64,000 nt of DNA from Lawsonibacter hominis. Its GTDB lineage: Bacteria; Bacillota; Clostridia; Oscillospirales; Oscillospiraceae. The notes beneath the pieces were generated by a model. That model was not told where the DNA came from, did not search any database, and saw only the letters and a list, made by a program, of their open reading frames with translations. How positions within the stretch are numbered: the stretch's first letter is position 1; each line of letters opens with the position of its first letter. This document shows positions 1-8,495 of the stretch, in pieces. The translations under genes were made by a program, and so were the position numbers. The DNA lies in NCBI RefSeq assembly GCF_014287895.1, contig NZ_JACOPP010000017.1:1-64000 (forward strand), given 5' to 3'.

Positions 1-2
1 CG

Positions 3-74
3 GACATGGTTTACAGACTCCTTTCAGAATGGTGTGTCGCAACTTCATTCTACCAGAGTTCTGCAAACCATGTC
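3..74. repeat. Imperfect 15-bp inverted repeat
   Basis: Bases 3-17 and 60-74 are reverse complements at 14 of 15 positions, with a 42-base loop. The block is AT-rich and lies just downstream of the foreign-looking nucleotidyltransferase gene. It could be the end of a decayed insertion sequence or a leftover regulatory hairpin. No transposase is visible because the window begins here. Confidence 0.45.
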
Positions 75-122
75 TCTTTTTATCCTCTTTTATATTTGCG
101 CAACTTATTTTACCTTATCAAC

Positions 123-152
123 AGGGGCAGCTTCATAGCCGAAGCTGCCCCT
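123..152. terminator. Stem-loop downstream of the nucleotidyltransferase gene
   Basis: A perfect 12-bp stem (123-134 with 141-152) and a 6-base loop lie just past the stop codon of the minus-strand gene at 168-923. No good U-tract follows on either strand, so termination is only presumed from position and stem strength. Confidence 0.5.
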
Positions 153-167
153 ACAAACTGGGATTTG

Positions 168-923
168 TCAAGCTGTAATATGCCCAACCATATATTTTGC
201 ATATTCTATAGCTTCTTTTTCGTCAAATTCCATAATGCTAACGGATGCATATTCATCAAGCGCCTGTTGTATTAATTTGCTATATTTTTCGGAAACATGC
301 ACCAATCCCCATTTTCCCCCTTCTTGCTTTGACAAAATCAGATTATCTTGTTTATATGCCAAAACTCTACACAGATTAAGTGTTATATAAACAGGGTTTT
401 CAATAATTTCTACTTCTGCCTGTTCAATATCATTCCAAATACTGTCAAAATATACCTCTCGACCAACATCTTCAAAAATAGTACTTATTTCTTGGCCATA
501 AAGGCACAGACCTCTATGATAGATAATCATTACATGAGCCGCCAAATCTTTGTCTATTCCGTTCATTTTCAGGATATAATCACGAGGATTATTTTTATAC
601 CACTCTAAATGAGCAACAGAAAAATGTAATTCAAAGGGTGTGGGATATACAAAAGGCTTACAGACAGACTTCTTGATAATACTTAATTCGATACCCTTGG
701 TTGGCGCGAAAGTATTTAGTTCCACAACCATATTCATGTATCGACATTTCTCTTCATCAGACATATCACTATTAATCACAACAAGCAAATCAATATCACT
801 TGTCTTCGCATTGAAGCAGCCCATCACTGCCGAACCATGAAGATATATTCCTACCAGATTATCTCCTAAAATATCTTTACTGTGCTTCACGATTTTTTCT
901 GTAATTATCTGCAATGTATCCAT
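168..923 (-). CDS. Aminoglycoside adenylyltransferase-like nucleotidyltransferase (DUF4111 type)
   Basis: The 251-residue protein has the nucleotidyltransferase signature near its N-terminus: HGSAVMG at about residue 29 followed by SDIDLLV at about 42. The two Asp residues would bind the catalytic metals. The C-terminal half resembles the AadA/ANT(9) extra domain (DUF4111), so transfer of AMP to an aminoglycoside such as spectinomycin or streptomycin is possible, but the substrate cannot be assigned. The gene is clearly AT-rich against the GC-rich chromosome that follows, which suggests horizontal transfer. It stands alone on the minus strand, with a stem-loop downstream and an inverted repeat at the window edge. 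Confidence 0.7.
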   Translation of the reverse strand: MDTLQIITEKIVKHSKDILGDNLVGIYLHGSAVMGCFNAKTSDIDLLVVINSDMSDEEKCRYMNMVVELNTFAPTKGIELSIIKKSVCKPFVYPTPFELHFSVAHLEWYKNNPRDYILKMNGIDKDLAAHVMIIYHRGLCLYGQEISTIFEDVGREVYFDSIWNDIEQAEVEIIENPVYITLNLCRVLAYKQDNLILSKQEGGKWGLVHVSEKYSKLIQQALDEYASVSIMEFDEKEAIEYAKYMVGHITA

Positions 924-1094
924 GCTTGTTTACCTGCCTTACTTAACACTTCTCTAACCATTAAAATATCTCCGTCAACTTCTGATTTGTAACTTTTTGA
1001 CACCTACATGTATTTTATCATGCAGGCAAACTATTTTCAATAGCTGGTCAAATCGCCGGAGATTTTAAGCTGGAGAAAAGAGAAGCGGCGTCCC

Positions 1095-1123
1095 TTGCGT
1101 TTTGGGCAAAAATTTGCTATGAT
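1095..1123 (+). promoter_or_regulatory. SigA-type promoter of the hydratase gene
   Basis: A -35 TTGCGT at 1095-1100 and a -10 TATGAT at 1118-1123 are separated by 17 bases. They lie 36 bases upstream of the chosen ATG at 1159. Confidence 0.6.
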
Positions 1124-1158
1124 AAAGTATCTTGCAATCACACCTGGAGGGAACCGAT

Positions 1159-3405
1159 ATGCTGAACAGTAAGCGCGAGGGCGTCTATTACAAAAACGGC
1201 GCCTTTCTCCCGGCCCGGGAAGGCCCCGCCGCCGGGCTGCCCGCACCGGAGGAAGCCAAAAAGGGGACCATGGCCTATGCCATCCTGTCCAAGCACAACA
1301 CGGCGCGGGGCATGGAAGAGCTGGCGATCCGATTTGACGCCATGGCCTCCCACGACATTACCTATGTGGGCATCATCCAGACGGCCCGTGCCTCCGGCAT
1401 GACGGAATTCCCGGTGCCCTATGTGCTGACCAACTGTCACAATTCTCTGTGCGCCGTGGGCGGTACCATCAACGAGGACGATCACGTCTTCGGCCTGTCC
1501 GCCGCCAAGAAGTACGGCGGCGAGTTCGTCCCCGCCCACCAGAGCGTGATCCACTCCTATATGCGGGAACGCTACGCCGCCCCCGGCAAAATGATCCTGG
1601 GATCCGATTCCCACACCCGTTACGGCGCTTACGGGACGATGGCCATCGGCGAGGGCGGGCCCGAGCTGGCCCGGCAGCTGCTGAAAAAAACCTATAACAT
1701 CGCCTATCCGAAGGTGATCGCCATCTACCTCACCGGGGCGCCCCGGCCCGGCGTGGGCCCGCAGGACGTGGCGCTGGCGCTGGTGAAGGCCACCTTCCAG
1801 CAGGGCGTGGTGAAGAACGCCGTCATGGAGTTCTTTGGACCGGGCGTAAAGAGCCTGTCCATGGATTACCGCTCCGGGATCGACGTGATGACCACCGAGA
1901 CCACCTGCCTGTCCTCCGTGTGGGAGACCGACGACACCCTCAGGGACCATCTGACCGTACTGGGCCGCGGGGACGCGTACCAGCGTCAGGCGCCGGCCGA
2001 GGGCGCGTACTATGACGGAGTCATCGAGGTGGCGCTGGACCGGATCGAGCCCATGATCGCTCTGCCGTTCCACCCCTCCAACGCATATACCATCCGGGAG
2101 TTCAAAGCCAATCTGGACGAGCTGCTCCATCAGGTGGACGAGGATGCCGTGCGGCAGCTGGGCCTCAAGCACAGGCCGGCCTCTCTGCGGGAGAAGATCG
2201 TGGACGGCAAATTCCGGGTGGATCAGGGCGTCATCGCCGGCTGCTCCGGCGGCACGTACCAGAATATCGTCCGGGCGGCCCAGATCCTGGACGGCCACGC
2301 CATCGGCTCGGATGAGTTCTGGCTGTCCGTCTACCCCACCAGCCAGCCGGTGAACCTGGAGCTGACCCGCAAGGGGTATATCGCCTCCCTTATGGCCGCC
2401 GGCGCGTCCATCCGGTCCTGTTTCTGCGGCCCCTGCTTCGGCGCGGGGGACGTGCCCGCCAACGGGGCCTTCTCCATCCGGCACTCCACCCGGAATTTCC
2501 CCAACCGGGAGGGGAGCAAGCCCTCCGATGGACAGGTGTCCTATGTGGCGCTGATGGACGCGCGAAGCATTGCCGCCACCGCACGGAACGGCGGCGTGCT
2601 CACCGGCGCGGACGAGCTGCCCGAGATCCCGGCGGACCCGGCGGTGGAGCCCTTCGCCTATGACGACACGCCCTACAAGGCACGGGTCTATTTCGGCGTG
2701 GGCAAACCCGATCCGGCGCAGGAGCTGGTGTTCGGCCCCAACATCGCCGACTGGCCGGAGCAGGTGGCCCTGCCGGAAAACCTGCTGCTGACCGTGTGCT
2801 CGGCCATCTACGATCCGGTCACCACCACCGATGAGCTCATCCCCTCCGGGGAGACCTCTTCTTACCGCTCCAACCCCATCAAGCTCTCCGAGTTTGCCCT
2901 GAGCCGCAAGGATCCCCAGTATGTGCCCCGGGCCAAACAGGTGCTGGCGGTGGAGCGCCTGCGCCGCGCCGACCCCGCCGCCCCTGAGGTCCGGCAGGCC
3001 CTGATGGGCCACGACCCCGCCGCCACTGGACTGGGCTCCCTGGTCATGGCCCTCAAGCCCGGCGACGGCTCCGCCCGGGAGCAGGCCGCCTCCTGCCAGC
3101 GGGTGCTGGGCGGCGCGGCCAACCTGGCCGCCGAGTATGCCACCAAGCGTTACCGCTCCAACGTGGTCAACTGGGGCATGCTGCCCTTCATCGCCGAAGG
3201 TGTGAAGGACTGGGATATCCAGCCCGGCGACAAGCTGTATATCCCCAGTGTCCGGGCCGCCGTGGACGGCGGGGCGGAGGAGATCGACGCTACCCTGATC
3301 CAGCACGGAGCGGAAAAGCACGTCACCCTCAAGCTCCCCGGCATGACCCGCGAGGAGCGGGATATCGTTTTGGCCGGCTGCCTGATCAACTACTACGCCA
3401 AGTAA
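1159..3405 (+). CDS. Aconitase-family putative hydratase (YbhJ-like)
   Basis: This is an aconitase-superfamily protein of about 748 residues. It has the family layout of a large [4Fe-4S]-binding N-terminal part (GSDSHTRYGAYG, then an RSCFCGPCFGAGD segment with the cluster-type Cys pattern) and a C-terminal swivel-like domain. Length and sequence flavour fit the uncharacterised YbhJ hydratases better than true aconitase, LeuC or homoaconitase. The start is set at 1159 because TGGAGGG at 1145-1151 is a good ribosome binding site; an in-frame ATG 27 bases upstream lacks one. No small-subunit or pathway partner lies nearby, so the substrate stays unknown. Confidence 0.8.
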   Translation: MLNSKREGVYYKNGAFLPAREGPAAGLPAPEEAKKGTMAYAILSKHNTARGMEELAIRFDAMASHDITYVGIIQTARASGMTEFPVPYVLTNCHNSLCAVGGTINEDDHVFGLSAAKKYGGEFVPAHQSVIHSYMRERYAAPGKMILGSDSHTRYGAYGTMAIGEGGPELARQLLKKTYNIAYPKVIAIYLTGAPRPGVGPQDVALALVKATFQQGVVKNAVMEFFGPGVKSLSMDYRSGIDVMTTETTCLSSVWETDDTLRDHLTVLGRGDAYQRQAPAEGAYYDGVIEVALDRIEPMIALPFHPSNAYTIREFKANLDELLHQVDEDAVRQLGLKHRPASLREKIVDGKFRVDQGVIAGCSGGTYQNIVRAAQILDGHAIGSDEFWLSVYPTSQPVNLELTRKGYIASLMAAGASIRSCFCGPCFGAGDVPANGAFSIRHSTRNFPNREGSKPSDGQVSYVALMDARSIAATARNGGVLTGADELPEIPADPAVEPFAYDDTPYKARVYFGVGKPDPAQELVFGPNIADWPEQVALPENLLLTVCSAIYDPVTTTDELIPSGETSSYRSNPIKLSEFALSRKDPQYVPRAKQVLAVERLRRADPAAPEVRQALMGHDPAATGLGSLVMALKPGDGSAREQAASCQRVLGGAANLAAEYATKRYRSNVVNWGMLPFIAEGVKDWDIQPGDKLYIPSVRAAVDGGAEEIDATLIQHGAEKHVTLKLPGMTREERDIVLAGCLINYYAK

Positions 3406-3432
3406 AGCCTTCCGTTCGGAAAGGAGGCCCCT

Positions 3433-4275
3433 ATGAAGCGTATCCAGCGTCTCCTCCTCTGCGTCCTGCTCTGCCTGGCGGTGTTGCCGGTCAGCGCCTC
3501 CGCCGACACGGGCCCCAAGCCTGCGGTGACCATCACCGTGGTCAACGCCCCGGCGGGGGACTACTACCTGGATCTGCTGATCCAAGACCCGGGGGACTAT
3601 CCCAACATCGACCCCGAGGACTACGACCCCACCCTGCTGGACGGTCTGCGGAGCTGGGAGGGGGAGGGGTGGTGGCCCGCCCTGCTGGAGGGCACGGATG
3701 TACCTCTCTTCGGTGACCTGACGCCGGGGGAGGACGGCACCCACCGCTTCACCTACCACGGCCTGCCCAGGACCTTCCGCATCGCCGTCTCATCCGCCCA
3801 GGGGGCCCAGGCCACGGAGAGCTCCTTCACCCGTACGGTGTTCTATACCCACCTGACCTACAACTGGGCCACCAACACCATCACGAAGGCCACCTCCACG
3901 GTGGGCTTCTACCTGACCCAGTTCCTCTCCACCCTCATTCCCACCCTGCTGGTGGAGGGGGCGCTGCTGTGGCTGTTCGGCTTCCGCAGCCGGCAGGACT
4001 GGCTGGTGTTCGCTCTGGTCAACCTAGCCACCCAGCTGGGGCTCCATGCGGCGCTGGGCTCCACCATGATGGCCACGGGGGGACACTACTTCTACTATCT
4101 GATGATACTCCCCTTGGAGGCGATCGTCCTCGTGGTGGAGATCGTGGCCTACCGCATCCTCCTCCAGGAGCACAGCACGGGCCGGCGGGTGGGATATGCC
4201 GTGTGCGCCAATGCGGCCAGCTATGCTGTGGGTTACCTGCCTCTCCACTTGGCCGTGTCCTTTTTGGCCCGGTAG
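3433..4275 (+). CDS. Exported/membrane protein of unknown function
   Basis: The 280-residue protein begins with a clear signal peptide (KR then a hydrophobic stretch, cleavage near ASA-D at about residue 24). An extracytoplasmic domain of about 110 residues, rich in Asp, Pro and Gly, follows. At least four hydrophobic helices lie between about 155 and 278. AAGGAGG at 3420-3426 gives a strong start at 3433. It follows the hydratase by 27 bases and may share its transcript, but nothing links the functions. I do not recognise the family. Confidence 0.7.
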   Translation: MKRIQRLLLCVLLCLAVLPVSASADTGPKPAVTITVVNAPAGDYYLDLLIQDPGDYPNIDPEDYDPTLLDGLRSWEGEGWWPALLEGTDVPLFGDLTPGEDGTHRFTYHGLPRTFRIAVSSAQGAQATESSFTRTVFYTHLTYNWATNTITKATSTVGFYLTQFLSTLIPTLLVEGALLWLFGFRSRQDWLVFALVNLATQLGLHAALGSTMMATGGHYFYYLMILPLEAIVLVVEIVAYRILLQEHSTGRRVGYAVCANAASYAVGYLPLHLAVSFLAR

Positions 4276-4287
4276 GCCAAGAATCAT

Positions 4288-4356
4288 TTTACAGGACGCG
4301 GAAAACGCGGTATAATAGGGTATGCCGGGCCATGCGGCCCGGCATACCGTCTTTTT
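4288..4356 (+). promoter_or_regulatory. Promoter and leader hairpin of the metal ABC operon
   Basis: A near-consensus promoter (TTTACA at 4288-4293, 17 bases, TATAAT at 4311-4316) precedes the metal-transport operon. A perfect 11-bp hairpin (4321-4331 with 4336-4346) begins right where the transcript should start and is followed by five T at 4352-4356. It could be a weak attenuator, a stabilising 5' hairpin, or an operator for a metal repressor such as Zur. The sequence alone does not decide. Confidence 0.6.
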
Positions 4357-4372
4357 GGAATAGGAGAACTCT

Positions 4373-5284
4373 ATGAAAAAGATCCTTGGGCCGCTCCTGG
4401 CCCTGACGCTGCTCATCTCCGCCTGCGGCGCGCCCGCCGCGCCGGAGCAGGACGATACCCTCCATGTGCTGGCCACCACCTACCCGGTCTACCTCTTCAC
4501 CACGGCGGTGACCGAGGGGGTGGAGGGGGTGGAGGTGAGTCTGCTGGTCAACCAGCAGACCTCTTGCCTGCACGACTATACCCTTACCGTCGGCGACATG
4601 AAGGCCATCGAGAGGGCCGACGTGATCGTCAGGAACGGCGCGGGGCTGGAGGACTTCATGGATGACGCCCTGGCCGCCTCGGACGCGCCCGTGATCGACT
4701 GCTCGGCGGGCGTCGAGCTGCTGCCCGCCCAGGGTCACGAAGGCCATGACCACGATACCGAGTACGATCCCCACATCTGGATGGATCCCAGCTATGTCCA
4801 GGGGATGCTCAGCGCCATCTCTATGGGGCTGGGGGAGCTGGTCTACGGCGACGACTGGGCCTCTCACGGAGAATTCCATACCGGACAGTTGGCGGCAAAG
4901 GACATGTTGGAGCAGGCCAGACAGCGCTGGCAGGAGCAGATGGAGCCCCTGCAGGGAAATGGCCTGATCACCTTCCACGACGGTTTCCGGTACTTTGCCC
5001 AGGCCTTCGGCCTGGATCTGCTCAAGGCCATCGAGGAGGAGGAGGGCAGCGAGGCCTCCGCCGCTGAGATCAAGGAGATCGTCTCCCTCGTGGAGGAGTA
5101 CGATATCCCCGCGATCTTTACGGAGGTCAACGGCTCCGACGCCACCGCTCAGGCCATCGCCCGGGAGACCGGCTGTGAGGTGTATGCGCTGGACATGATC
5201 ATGAGCGGCGACGGCACGGGCATGCAGCCCTATCTCGACGCCATGCAGAAGAACCTTGACACCATCGTGGAGGCATTGGGATGA
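4373..5284 (+). CDS. znuA: Metal ABC transporter substrate-binding lipoprotein (ZnuA/AdcA family)
   Basis: The 303-residue lipoprotein has a lipobox ending at Cys18 (LISAC). It captures extracellular Zn2+ (or Mn2+) for the importer encoded just downstream. Likely ligands are the His in CLHDY, the His in DPHIWMDP, the His in TFHDGF and an acidic residue near FTEVNGSD. A short His/Asp-rich loop (GHEGHDHD) lies before the second ligand, as in zinc-specific members. The gene has its own promoter and a leader hairpin. Its stop overlaps the ATPase start by four bases (ATGA), which implies translational coupling. Zinc preference is inferred from the His-rich loop. Confidence 0.88.
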   Translation: MKKILGPLLALTLLISACGAPAAPEQDDTLHVLATTYPVYLFTTAVTEGVEGVEVSLLVNQQTSCLHDYTLTVGDMKAIERADVIVRNGAGLEDFMDDALAASDAPVIDCSAGVELLPAQGHEGHDHDTEYDPHIWMDPSYVQGMLSAISMGLGELVYGDDWASHGEFHTGQLAAKDMLEQARQRWQEQMEPLQGNGLITFHDGFRYFAQAFGLDLLKAIEEEEGSEASAAEIKEIVSLVEEYDIPAIFTEVNGSDATAQAIARETGCEVYALDMIMSGDGTGMQPYLDAMQKNLDTIVEALG

Positions 5285-6051
5285 GCGTACGCAAGCACGA
5301 AAACGCGGGAAGCGGCTGCGCGGGCGCCTGCTGCCTGAAGGTGGAGGGGCTGGGTGTGCACTTCGGCGGGGAAGAAGTGCTCCAAAACGTGTCCTTTCAC
5401 CTTCACTGCGGGGAGATCGTGGCCCTGATCGGCCCCAACGGGGCGGGGAAGAGTTCCCTGTTCCGCACCATTCTGGGACAGGTGCCCCACAGCGGGAGCA
5501 TCGTGTTCCAGCGCGCGGGGGGCGGCAGGGCGCGGCCCCTGATCGGGTATGTGCCCCAGTCCCCCAGCTTCGACCGGGGGGACCCGGTGAGCGTCCTGGA
5601 CTTTTTCTCCGCCGCCATTTCGGACTGGCCGGTCTTTCTGCCCACGCCCAGACGCCTGCGCGCACGGGTGCTGGAGTGCCTTGCGCGGGTACATGGGGAC
5701 AGCCTGATCGACAAACGCCTGGGCGCGCTCTCCGGCGGCGAGCTGCAGCGGGTGCTGCTGGCCCTGGCGCTGGAGCCCCTGCCCCATATCCTCATTTTGG
5801 ACGAGCCGCTCTCTGGGGTGGACATCGATGGGGAGCGCCAACTGCTGGATATGCTGGACGAGATCCGCAGCCAGTACGACCTGTCCATCCTGCTGTCCAC
5901 CCACGACTTTGCCACGCTGGATCAGTATGCCGACCAGGTGATCCTGCTGAAAAATTCCGTGCTGCGGGTGGGGCCGCCGGAGCAGGTCCTCTCCTCGCCG
6001 GAATTCCGCGCCGTGTTCCACCTGGACCTGGGGAAGGGGGGGACGCGCTGA
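5281..6051 (+). CDS. znuC: Metal ABC transporter ATP-binding protein (ZnuC/MntB family)
   Basis: The 256-residue ABC ATPase powers the zinc/manganese importer from the cytoplasmic face. Walker A GPNGAGKSS is near residue 51, the signature LSGGELQR is near 143 and Walker B ILILDEPL near 165, followed by the H-loop in LLSTHDF. The first 20 residues form a Cys-containing extension (CAGACC) that is unusual for the family. The start overlaps the lipoprotein stop, and the stop overlaps the permease start by one base, so the three genes form one tight operon. Confidence 0.9.
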   Translation: MSVRKHENAGSGCAGACCLKVEGLGVHFGGEEVLQNVSFHLHCGEIVALIGPNGAGKSSLFRTILGQVPHSGSIVFQRAGGGRARPLIGYVPQSPSFDRGDPVSVLDFFSAAISDWPVFLPTPRRLRARVLECLARVHGDSLIDKRLGALSGGELQRVLLALALEPLPHILILDEPLSGVDIDGERQLLDMLDEIRSQYDLSILLSTHDFATLDQYADQVILLKNSVLRVGPPEQVLSSPEFRAVFHLDLGKGGTR

Positions 6052-6890
6052 TGGGCGTCTGGAACGTTTTGATGGACCTGCTGCCCTTTGAGTGGGCCGA
6101 CCACGGCTTTATGCGCTCGGCCCTGCTGGCGGTGCTGGTCATCTCGCCCCTGTTCGGCCTGCTCTCCACCATGGTGGTGGAAAGCCGCATGTCCTTCTTT
6201 TCCGATGCGCTGGGGCATTCGGCCTTTACCGGCATCGCCGTGGGCGTGCTGTGCGGCCTGAGCGACCCCATGTGGTGCGCGGTCCTGCTGGCGCTGGTCT
6301 TTGCCGTGCTGTTCACCTATGTCCGGCGCAAGTCCAATATGGCCAGCGATACGGTCATCGGCGTCTTTTCTTCCACAGCCGTGGCTTTGGGCATCTTTAT
6401 CGCGACGCTCAATGGAGGCAGCTTTACGAGATTCAACAGCATTCTCATCGGCGATATCCTCAGCGTGGAGGCGGGGAAGATCGCCCTTCTGGCCGTCATC
6501 CTGGCCGTGGTCGTGGTGCTGTGGGTATGCTCCTTCAACCAGCTGATGCTCGCCTCGGTGCACCCCGCCCTGGCGGACAGCCGCGGGATCAAGGTCTTCT
6601 GGCAGGAGGCGGTCTTTTCCGCCGCCATCGCCGTGGTGGTCACGGTGGCCATGACCTGGGTGGGACTGCTGGTCATTAACGCTCTGCTGGTGCTCCCAGC
6701 GGCGGCGGGGCGCAATCTGGCGAAGAATATGCGGCAGTACCACCTGTTTTCCCTCCTAGGAGCCGTTGCGGCGGGAATCGCGGGACTGATGACCTCCTAT
6801 TATATCGGCGCCTCCGCCGGGGCCTCCATCACCTTGTATCTGGCGGCCTTCTTCGCCGTGACCTTCCTGTTCCGGAAGCGGCGGATGTAA
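6051..6890 (+). CDS. znuB: Metal ABC transporter permease (ZnuB family)
   Basis: This 279-residue membrane protein has about eight hydrophobic helices and is the channel subunit of the importer. The start is the ATG at 6051, which overlaps the ATPase stop. A longer open frame running through the ATPase gene is only an overlapping frame. The motif SFFSDALGHSAFTGIAVG near residue 47 and the segment VNALLVLPAAAGRN are typical of the ABC-3 permease family. The operon ends in a strong hairpin terminator at 7096-7130. Confidence 0.9.
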   Translation: MGVWNVLMDLLPFEWADHGFMRSALLAVLVISPLFGLLSTMVVESRMSFFSDALGHSAFTGIAVGVLCGLSDPMWCAVLLALVFAVLFTYVRRKSNMASDTVIGVFSSTAVALGIFIATLNGGSFTRFNSILIGDILSVEAGKIALLAVILAVVVVLWVCSFNQLMLASVHPALADSRGIKVFWQEAVFSAAIAVVVTVAMTWVGLLVINALLVLPAAAGRNLAKNMRQYHLFSLLGAVAAGIAGLMTSYYIGASAGASITLYLAAFFAVTFLFRKRRM

Positions 6891-7095
6891 GACGTGATGT
6901 CTCGGGCCGCAGCGTGAGGACCTGCGCCGGCCCGGGAGCCCGGCGTACCGGAAAAAGGGGGCCTGAGGTTGTTGCGCCGCCTGCCTGCACCCGCAGGCGC
7001 GTTTCGCAGCGCAGCCGCCGCAGGGCGCCTCCCGGCGCGGAGGTGACGGCGAAGCTCCGCGAGGCGCTCCTGCAGGAGGCGTTTTCGACAAGCGG

Positions 7096-7130
7096 AACGG
7101 CCGGACAGCATTTGCTGTCCGGCCGTTTTT
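7096..7130 (+). terminator. Terminator of the metal ABC operon
   Basis: A perfect 15-bp stem (7096-7110 with 7113-7127) with a two-base spacer is followed by T residues on the plus strand. It lies between convergent znuB and upp and may also stop upp transcripts, although the minus-strand tail is poor in U. Confidence 0.85.
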
Positions 7131-7144
7131 GGGATTGGCGTGTG

Positions 7145-7780
7145 TTATTTTGTACCGAAAATGCGGTCGCCCGCGTCGCCCAGGCCGGGCACGATGTAGC
7201 CGTGGTCGTTGAGCTTTTCATCCAGAGCGGCGCAGTAAATCTCCACGTCGGGATGATCGTGGCGCACCCGCTCGATGCCCTCGGGGGCGGCGATGATGTT
7301 CATCAGCTTGATGTGCTTGACCTCGTAGTTTTTGATGAACTGGATGGCCGCGGAGGCGGAGCCGCCGGTGGCCAGCATGGGGTCCAGGATGATCACGTCG
7401 CGCTCGGCGATATCGGTGGGCATCTTGCAGTAGTATTCCACCGGTTCCAGGGTCTCCGGGTCCCGGTAAAGGCCGATGTGGCCCACCTTGGCGGAGGGGA
7501 TGAGGGTGAGGATGCCGTCCACCATGCCCAGACCGGCCCGCAGCACCGGAACGATGGCCAGCTTTTTGCCGGCGATGCTCTTGAAGGTAGCGGTGGTGAT
7601 GGGCGTCTTGATCTCCACGTCCTCCAGCGGCAGGTCGCGGGTGGCCTCATAGCACATCAGGGTGGCGATCTCGGAGACGACCTCGCGGAAGTCCTTGACG
7701 CCGGTGTTCTCATCTCGCAGGATGGAGAGCTTGTGCTGGAGCAGCGGGTGATCCAGAATGTGTACCTTTTCCATGTTCAT
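7145..7780 (-). CDS. upp: Uracil phosphoribosyltransferase
   Basis: The 211-residue enzyme salvages uracil by joining it to PRPP to give UMP. Family motifs are present in order: VPVLRAGLGMVDG, the PRPP-binding loop DPMLATGGSA, and the C-terminal uracil-binding GDAGDRIFGTK. The start at 7780 (MNMEKV) follows AAAGGGG with a 9-base spacer; the longer open frame upstream belongs to tsaB sequence in another frame. It is last in the tsaE-tsaB-upp operon, four bases after tsaB. Confidence 0.95.
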   Translation of the reverse strand: MNMEKVHILDHPLLQHKLSILRDENTGVKDFREVVSEIATLMCYEATRDLPLEDVEIKTPITTATFKSIAGKKLAIVPVLRAGLGMVDGILTLIPSAKVGHIGLYRDPETLEPVEYYCKMPTDIAERDVIILDPMLATGGSASAAIQFIKNYEVKHIKLMNIIAAPEGIERVRHDHPDVEIYCAALDEKLNDHGYIVPGLGDAGDRIFGTK

Positions 7781-7784
7781 GGCG

Positions 7785-8495
7785 CTATTCCCCTTTGTTT
7801 TGTTCTTTTGCCAGCCGCTCCCGTTCGGCCTGGGAGAGCCGGTGATAGTCCGGTGAGAGGCTCGCCGCGTCGGTGAGCCGCCCCGTCCTGACCTGCTCCA
7901 GCGCACAGCGGGCAACGCCCCAGGCGCTCTGGAAACGCAGATGCGGCGGCGCCAGGCGGACGTCCAGCCCCGATTCCTTGAGGGTAGTATAGCATAAAAC
8001 CGCGCCGTCTCCAACCAAAATTTGCGGTTTTCCGCTGGTTTTTAATTCTTCGGCCAGTTCGGCCAGGGCGACGGCACGGTCGGGACACAGGCGGAGGAGG
8101 CCGTCGCCGGTGGAGCGAAAGCGGGCGTTATAGACCTGATTGCGCCGGGCGTCCATCACGGCGCAGAGCTCCATGCCGGTGTGAGCCAGGCACCAGGCCA
8201 TGGATTCCAGTGTGGAGCAGGCCGCACAGGGCTTTTCGTCGGGCCAGGCCAGACCCTTTGCTGCGGATACGCCGATCCGAAGCCCCGTAAAGGAGCCGGG
8301 GCCGGCCGCTACCGCCACTACGTCCACCTCCGCCAGGGTATGGCCGCAGTGCTCCAGCATGGACTGTACCATGGGCATCAGGGTGCGGGAGTGGGTCAGG
8401 CCGCTGTTTTGGAAGGATTGCGCCAGCAAAAATTCGTCCTCGCACAAGGCCGCGGAGCAGGCCGCGGCAGAGGACTCCAGAGCCAGTATCTTCAT
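7785..8495 (-). CDS. tsaB: tRNA threonylcarbamoyladenosine biosynthesis protein TsaB
   Basis: The 236-residue ASKHA-fold protein works with TsaD and TsaE to make t6A at position 37 of ANN-decoding tRNAs. It opens with MKILALESS and carries AAGPGSFTGLRIGV near residue 65, both diagnostic. The ATG at 8495 overlaps the tsaE stop (ATGA). A run of purines just upstream serves as ribosome binding site. tsaD is not in the window. Confidence 0.93.
   Translation of the reverse strand: MKILALESSAAACSAALCEDEFLLAQSFQNSGLTHSRTLMPMVQSMLEHCGHTLAEVDVVAVAAGPGSFTGLRIGVSAAKGLAWPDEKPCAACSTLESMAWCLAHTGMELCAVMDARRNQVYNARFRSTGDGLLRLCPDRAVALAELAEELKTSGKPQILVGDGAVLCYTTLKESGLDVRLAPPHLRFQSAWGVARCALEQVRTGRLTDAASLSPDYHRLSQAERERLAKEQNKGE

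Noticed and set aside
1138..3759. Open frame of 873 codons on the minus strand opposite the hydratase gene
   Set aside because: It is low-complexity Gly/His/Val-rich, without motifs, and is caused by the codon bias of the GC-rich gene on the other strand.
5256..6050. Longer reading frame upstream of the znuB start
   Set aside because: The extra residues are a shifted frame of the ABC ATPase gene; the ATG at 6051 overlaps the ATPase stop and starts the family sequence.
7096..7130. Considered as a dedicated upp terminator
   Set aside because: The U-tract is on the plus strand only, so it is listed as the terminator of the metal ABC operon.
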